NCBI RefSeq assembly: GCF_040096225.1
Contig: NZ_JBBMFC010000001.1
Coordinates: 62,001-126,000, forward strand
Origin: Hominiventricola aquisgranensis
Lineage (GTDB): Bacteria > Bacillota > Clostridia > Lachnospirales > Lachnospiraceae
Reading direction: 5' to 3'
DNA length: 64,000 nt
Shown here in pieces: positions 61,701-64,000 of this stretch. The number at the start of each line of letters is the position of its first letter. Position 1 is the stretch's first letter. The notes beneath the pieces are model-generated. The model was not told the DNA's origin. It did no database searches and worked only from the letters and a program-made list of their open reading frames with translations. The position numbers and the translations under genes are program-made.

Positions 61701-62530
61701 ACAGCATCTATGTGTGCCGTCATAAAGTGGCAAGACCGAAGGTGTTTATCCCGGTATTCCCAGGTACAAACTGCGAGTACGACAGCACAAAGGCGTTTGA
61801 GCGTGCCGGTGCAGATGTTGTGACAAAGGTATTCAAGAACTTAAGCGGAAATGATATCCGTGAATCCGTGGATGCATTTGAAAAAGCTATCAGTGATGCA
61901 CAGATCATCATGTTCCCGGGTGGATTCTCCGCAGGAGATGAGCCGGATGGATCTGCAAAATTCTTCGCAACTGCTTTCCAGAATGAGAAGATCAAGGAAG
62001 CAGTAATGAAGCTTCTGAACGAGCGTGATGGACTGGCTCTTGGTATCTGTAATGGTTTCCAGGCACTGATCAAGCTTGGTCTGGTACCGGGTGGCGAGAT
62101 CGTTGGACAGAACCCGGATGCACCGACTCTGACCTTCAACACCATTAACCGCCATATCTCCAAGATGGTATACACCAAGGTAGTCAGCAACAAGTCCCCG
62201 TGGCTTGCAGAAGCTGAGCTTGGCGGCGTATATGTGAACCCGGCTTCCCATGGAGAAGGACGTTTCGTGGCTCCGAAAGAATGGATCGACCGTCTCTTTG
62301 CCAATGGACAGGTGGCAACCCAGTATGTGGATCCGGAAGGAAATGCAAGCATGGATGAAGAGTGGAACGTCAATGGTTCTTATGCAGCCATTGAAGGTAT
62401 CACAAGTCCGGATGGTCGTGTATTTGGTAAGATGGCACACTCCGAACGTCGTGACACCGCGGTTGCCATGAACATCTACGGTGAGCAGGACCTGAAGATC
62501 TTCGAGTCTGGTGTGAAATATTTCAAATAA
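58787..62530 (+). CDS. purL: Phosphoribosylformylglycinamidine synthase, large fused form
   Basis: Fourth step of purine synthesis: FGAR plus glutamine and ATP to FGAM. At 1247 residues this is the single-chain type with PurS-like N-terminus, two AIRS-type synthetase halves (TYWSDHCRHTTF, NFKNETHNHPTEIEPFGGAAT, and the second half from about 690) and a C-terminal class I glutaminase with Cys1088 in LGICNGFQ and PGGFSAGDEP. The usual small PurS and PurQ genes are therefore not needed. ATG at 58787 is 7 bases after TGGAGGGA. No other pur gene is adjacent. Confidence 0.97.
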   Translation: MVRRVFVEKKQAFAVKAKELEEEIRSYLGIQTVTGVRVLIRYDVENIGDETFERACQTVFSEPPVDVLYREEFETAPDASVFGVEFLPGQFDQRADSAVQCVQFLNAAEKPVIRTATVYVIEGNVTAEELSAIKSFCINPVDSRETGMVKPETLVTVFEEPADVKIFDGFKDMTEADLEALYKSLNLAMTFKDFLHIQNYFKKEEHRDPSMTEIRVLDTYWSDHCRHTTFSTELKDVTFEDGYYRTPIEKTYEQYVADHKEIFKGRDDKFICLMDLALMAMRKLKKEGKLQDQEESDEINACSIVVPVEIDGEVEEWLVNFKNETHNHPTEIEPFGGAATCLGGAIRDPLSGRTYVYQAMRVTGAADPTVPVSETLKGKLPQKKLVRGAASGYSSYGNQIGLATGYVKEIYHPNYVAKRMEIGAVMGAAPRKDVIRETSDPGDIIILLGGRTGRDGCGGATGSSKVHTEASIETCGAEVQKGNAPTERKIQRLFRRPEVTRLIRKCNDFGAGGVSVAIGELADGLVVDLDKVPKKYEGLDGTELAISESQERMAVVVDPKDVDEFMKYASEENLEAVCVAEVTEDPRLVLKWRGKEIVNISRAFLDTNGAHQETSVAVDMPSEDERYFERKEVGDIREKWLAVLKDLNVCSQKGLVEMFDGSIGAGSVLMPYGGKYQLTETQAMVAKLPVLKGKTDTVTMMSYGFDPYLSSWSPYHGAVYAVLESVARIVATGGDYSKIRFTFQEYFRRMTEDPHRWSQPFAALLGAYSAQLGFGLPSIGGKDSMSGTFNDIDVPPTLVSFAVDIASYKHIITPEFKKAGNKIVLMKLGRDKYDLPDYKEASDQYGKFFEDVKAGKIVSAYALDGNGIVPAVSKMAFGNKLGVKLEHNLDPRDAFAPGFGSIVAEVPAGKVGELSITYTVIGEVTEKDFSYGNVSISFDEALTAWKGTLEKVFPTVAVKDTTKIETPIYKADSIYVCRHKVARPKVFIPVFPGTNCEYDSTKAFERAGADVVTKVFKNLSGNDIRESVDAFEKAISDAQIIMFPGGFSAGDEPDGSAKFFATAFQNEKIKEAVMKLLNERDGLALGICNGFQALIKLGLVPGGEIVGQNPDAPTLTFNTINRHISKMVYTKVVSNKSPWLAEAELGGVYVNPASHGEGRFVAPKEWIDRLFANGQVATQYVDPEGNASMDEEWNVNGSYAAIEGITSPDGRVFGKMAHSERRDTAVAMNIYGEQDLKIFESGVKYFK

Positions 62531-62539
62531 TAGAAAAAC

Positions 62540-62568
62540 TTGCACAATAGTTTTACCTATGATAGAAT
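62540..62568 (+). promoter_or_regulatory. tRNA-Ser promoter
   Basis: TTGCAC (62540-62545), 17-base spacer, TAGAAT (62563-62568). Initiation would fall about 62575, inside the hairpin that follows. Confidence 0.65.
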
Positions 62569-62572
62569 AATA

Positions 62573-62601
62573 AAGGTGAGTGCAGATGCACTCACCTTTT
62601 T
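62573..62601 (+). terminator. Terminator hairpin directly before tRNA-Ser
   Basis: Stem AAGGTGAGTG / CACTCACCTT (62573-62582 with 62589-62598), loop CAGATG, then TTT. It probably ends purL transcripts; the tRNA promoter overlaps its 5' side. Confidence 0.85.
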
Positions 62602-62689
62602 GGAGACGTATCGAAGTGGCCATAACGAGCTTGACTCGAAATCAAGTTGTCGGGCAACCGGCACGTGGGTTCGAATCCCACCGTCTCCG
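62602..62689 (+). tRNA. tRNA-Ser(CGA)
   Basis: 88-base class II tRNA: acceptor GGAGACG / CGTCTCC, anticodon stem CTTGA / TCAAG with loop CTCGAAA (anticodon CGA), a long variable arm (TTGTCGGGCAACCGGCAC) and T-arm GTGGGTTCGAATCCCAC. CCA is not encoded. Confidence 0.97.
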
Positions 62690-62776
62690 CTGCCAGATGT
62701 AGCCAGCAGTGTTATTCTTTACTGCTGGTTATTTTATTTGGTTTTTATGAAATATGGTTTAATTATATGTTTCCTG

Positions 62777-62805
62777 TTGAAAAATACTAAAAAATATAGT
62801 AAGAT
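62777..62805 (+). promoter_or_regulatory. Predicted promoter of the Tat operon
   Basis: TTGAAA (62777-62782), 17-base spacer, TAAGAT (62800-62805). The leader to tatB would be over 200 bases. Confidence 0.6.
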
Positions 62806-62825
62806 TATGAAAGGAAAGTTAAAAG

Positions 62826-63032
62826 ATGCTAAAAACACAAAGGATGACAATGATGTATCTCCGCAAATGCGGGGATATTTTTATGCAATTCTTTATGTTA
62901 AAAAAATGGCAATGGTATTCCGCATGGTTATGCCAGATGGAAATAACATCCATTGACACGGAAAAGGCATACATGGTACTTTTGGCAAATAACAAGCGGC
63001 ATAAGATTCCGCCGGGAGGTGAAAGATTATGA
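62826..63032 (+). CDS. Possible small leader ORF of the Tat operon
   Basis: A 68-codon frame with AAGGAAAG about 10 bases before its ATG; its stop overlaps the tatB start (ATGA), as in coupled genes. The predicted product has a Met-, Trp- and Phe-rich centre and no family I recognise. Against it, the frame runs over a terminator-like hairpin. It could be a leader peptide that couples translation to tat expression, or chance. Confidence 0.3.
   Translation: MLKTQRMTMMYLRKCGDIFMQFFMLKKWQWYSAWLCQMEITSIDTEKAYMVLLANNKRHKIPPGGERL
62856..62882 (+). terminator. Attenuator-like hairpin in the Tat leader
   Basis: Nine-pair stem TATCTCCGC / GCGGGGATA (one T-G pair), loop AAAT, followed by TTTTT. It sits between promoter and tatB. 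Confidence 0.6.
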
Positions 63033-63439
63033 GGATCGGAATGTCTGAGCTGGTCGTGATCCTGGTTGTTGCTCTGTTTGTACTGGGACCGGATAAACTT
63101 CCAGTCTATGCAAAAAAAATGGGAGAAGCGCTGGCTCAGTTCCGTAAATATTCAGATGAAGCTACAAAAGAGATCAGAGAAAGTGTGGTAGAGCCGCTGC
63201 AGGAAGCACAAAGACCGCTTCGGGAAGCAGTGGAGCCATTGAATGAACTGGATAAAGCAGTACGTTCAAATGTAAAGGATGTACAGAAATCGCTGGCTGA
63301 TATCGGAAAAGTGACGCCGGAAAAACCGGAAAAAGAAGTGCAGAAAGAGTGTACGGAAGAAGCAGAGTCTGTGGAAGAAGAACCAACGACAGATGCAGAA
63401 GAAAATAAGGACGAGAAGCAGAAAAGAGGAGAACTATGA
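63029..63439 (+). CDS. Sec-independent translocase TatB-like subunit
   Basis: A 136-residue protein: N-terminal membrane helix (6-20), the hinge VLGPDKLP and a long amphipathic, highly charged tail. The GPxKLP hinge and long tail point to TatB rather than TatA, although in Firmicutes the two classes blur. Together with TatA and TatC it exports folded proteins with twin-arginine signals. GGGAGGTG lies 7-14 bases before the ATG. The stop overlaps tatA by 4 bases. Confidence 0.85.
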   Translation: MRIGMSELVVILVVALFVLGPDKLPVYAKKMGEALAQFRKYSDEATKEIRESVVEPLQEAQRPLREAVEPLNELDKAVRSNVKDVQKSLADIGKVTPEKPEKEVQKECTEEAESVEEEPTTDAEENKDEKQKRGEL

Positions 63440-63612
63440 AAATTGGAACAACAGAACTTTTGATCATTTTAGCTGTTGTAGTGATCGTATTTGGACCTAC
63501 ACAGATCCCGAAGCTGACCCACATGTTTGGTAAAAGTGTAAAGGAATTCCGTAATGGAATGGAAGATGCGGAAGAAAAGGAGAAAGAGAGTGCCGACAGA
63601 AAGGACAACTAA
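63436..63612 (+). CDS. tatA: Sec-independent translocase protein TatA
   Basis: A 58-residue TatA subunit, overlooked easily by size. It starts MKIGTTELLIILAVVVIVFG, continues with the FGPTQIPKL hinge and an amphipathic KSVKEFRNGMED helix, and ends with a short charged tail. AGAGGAG precedes the ATG at 63436. TatA oligomers form the membrane passage. The stop lies inside the beginning of tatC (23-base overlap). Confidence 0.88.
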   Translation: MKIGTTELLIILAVVVIVFGPTQIPKLTHMFGKSVKEFRNGMEDAEEKEKESADRKDN

Positions 63613-64000
63613 GCACTCCAAAGAGCAGGAACAGGATGGGGAGATGAGTCTGTCCGGGCATCTGCGGGAATTGCGGAACCGAATCCTGGCCTGTGTGATC
63701 GTGCTTGTGGTGGCTATCCTGGCGGGACTTCACTATGCACCGCAGATTGTACAGGTTTTCCTTCAGATGGGAGAAGGTCTGGATTATGAGTTCGTATACA
63801 TCGCACCGCAGGAGCTGATGCTTCAGTATTTTTATGTGTCATTCCTGTTCGGAATCTGTGTGACGATTCCGGTACTGCTTTATCAGGCATGGGCATTTAT
63901 CCGGCCGGGGTTGAAAAAAAGCGAAAATTTTCTGTTTCTGATCGCAATGATATTTGGATTGTTGTGTTTTGGAGCAGGTGCGTGTTTTGCATATAAGATC
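63590..64000 (+). CDS. tatC: Sec-independent translocase protein TatC (N-terminal part, cut by window end)
   Basis: Twin-arginine signal receptor; 137 residues are in the window and the frame continues past base 64000. MSLSGHLRELRNRI is the conserved N-terminus and IAPQELMLQYFYVS plus YQAWAFIRPGLKKSE match the first periplasmic loop and second cytosolic region. The likely start is the GTG at 63590 (AAGGAG 9-14 bases upstream), giving an 18-residue extension before MSLSGH; an ATG at 63644 is the alternative. Confidence 0.92.
   Translation, partial: MPTERTTKHSKEQEQDGEMSLSGHLRELRNRILACVIVLVVAILAGLHYAPQIVQVFLQMGEGLDYEFVYIAPQELMLQYFYVSFLFGICVTIPVLLYQAWAFIRPGLKKSENFLFLIAMIFGLLCFGAGACFAYKI

Noticed and set aside
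62540..62956. 138-codon frame across tRNA-Ser
   Set aside because: It runs through the tRNA gene and the terminator and has no ribosome site.

Overview
The window looks like a chromosomal stretch of a spore-forming, anaerobic Firmicute of the Lachnospiraceae type (Blautia/Dorea/Mediterraneibacter-like). The signs are germination protease and SpoIIP, a large fused PurL, a clostripain-type lipoprotein, XRE/DUF2975 pairs, AGGAGG ribosome sites, and moderate GC apart from one AT-rich block. This placement is inferred from gene content only; no database search was possible.

Layout. 1-4.4 kb: arginine operon argC(partial)-GNAT-argJ-argB-argD. 4.4-6.3 kb: an orphan solute-binding protein and a small DMT-type membrane protein. 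6.3-12.1 kb: a ComEA-like HhH lipoprotein, a two-component system, a GerMN lipoprotein and ComEC. 12.2-16 kb: an OPT oligopeptide transporter, a PqqD-like protein and a PepD dipeptidase. 16-17 kb: holA. 17.1-22.7 kb: an AT-rich accessory island between holA and rpsT. It holds a long hairpin, 72-bp repeats, an XRE regulator, a C5 methyltransferase overlapping an NgoMIV-type endonuclease, then a second C5 methyltransferase, a DUF262 protein and a HEPN-like protein. 22.7-28.6 kb: conserved core rpsT(-), gpr, spoIIP, lepA, hemW.

28.6-40.3 kb: a MoxR/VWA pair with a small partner, a polysaccharide deacetylase, an orphan LytTR regulator, small lipoproteins, LemA, a DUF4428/SHOCT protein, a clostripain-family lipoprotein, a DUF2975-XRE-DUF4153 unit and a UPF0303 protein. 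40.4-45.5 kb: an unusual phosphoribosyltransferase-like protein and carAB. 45.5-50.3 kb: an accessory segment bounded by two copies, in opposite orientation, of a small non-coding element with terminal inverted repeats. It carries a truncated MATE gene (cut by the first copy), an intact MATE gene, nine tandem 73-bp units, a holin-like gene and an amidase with a SPOR-like tail. 50.3-54.2 kb: an ABC export or lipoprotein-release type operon with a large secreted, membrane-anchored middle subunit. 54.3-64 kb: pepF, a nitroreductase-like gene, tRNA-Gly(GCC), DUF1846, purL, tRNA-Ser(CGA) and a Tat translocase operon (tatB-like, tatA, tatC cut by the window end).

The most promising material for something new is the methyltransferase-DUF262-HEPN half of the island, the 73-bp and 72-bp hairpin repeat arrays, the mobile element pair, and the OPT-PqqD coupling. 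Small intergenic sites (promoters, terminators) were read by eye and are predictions.
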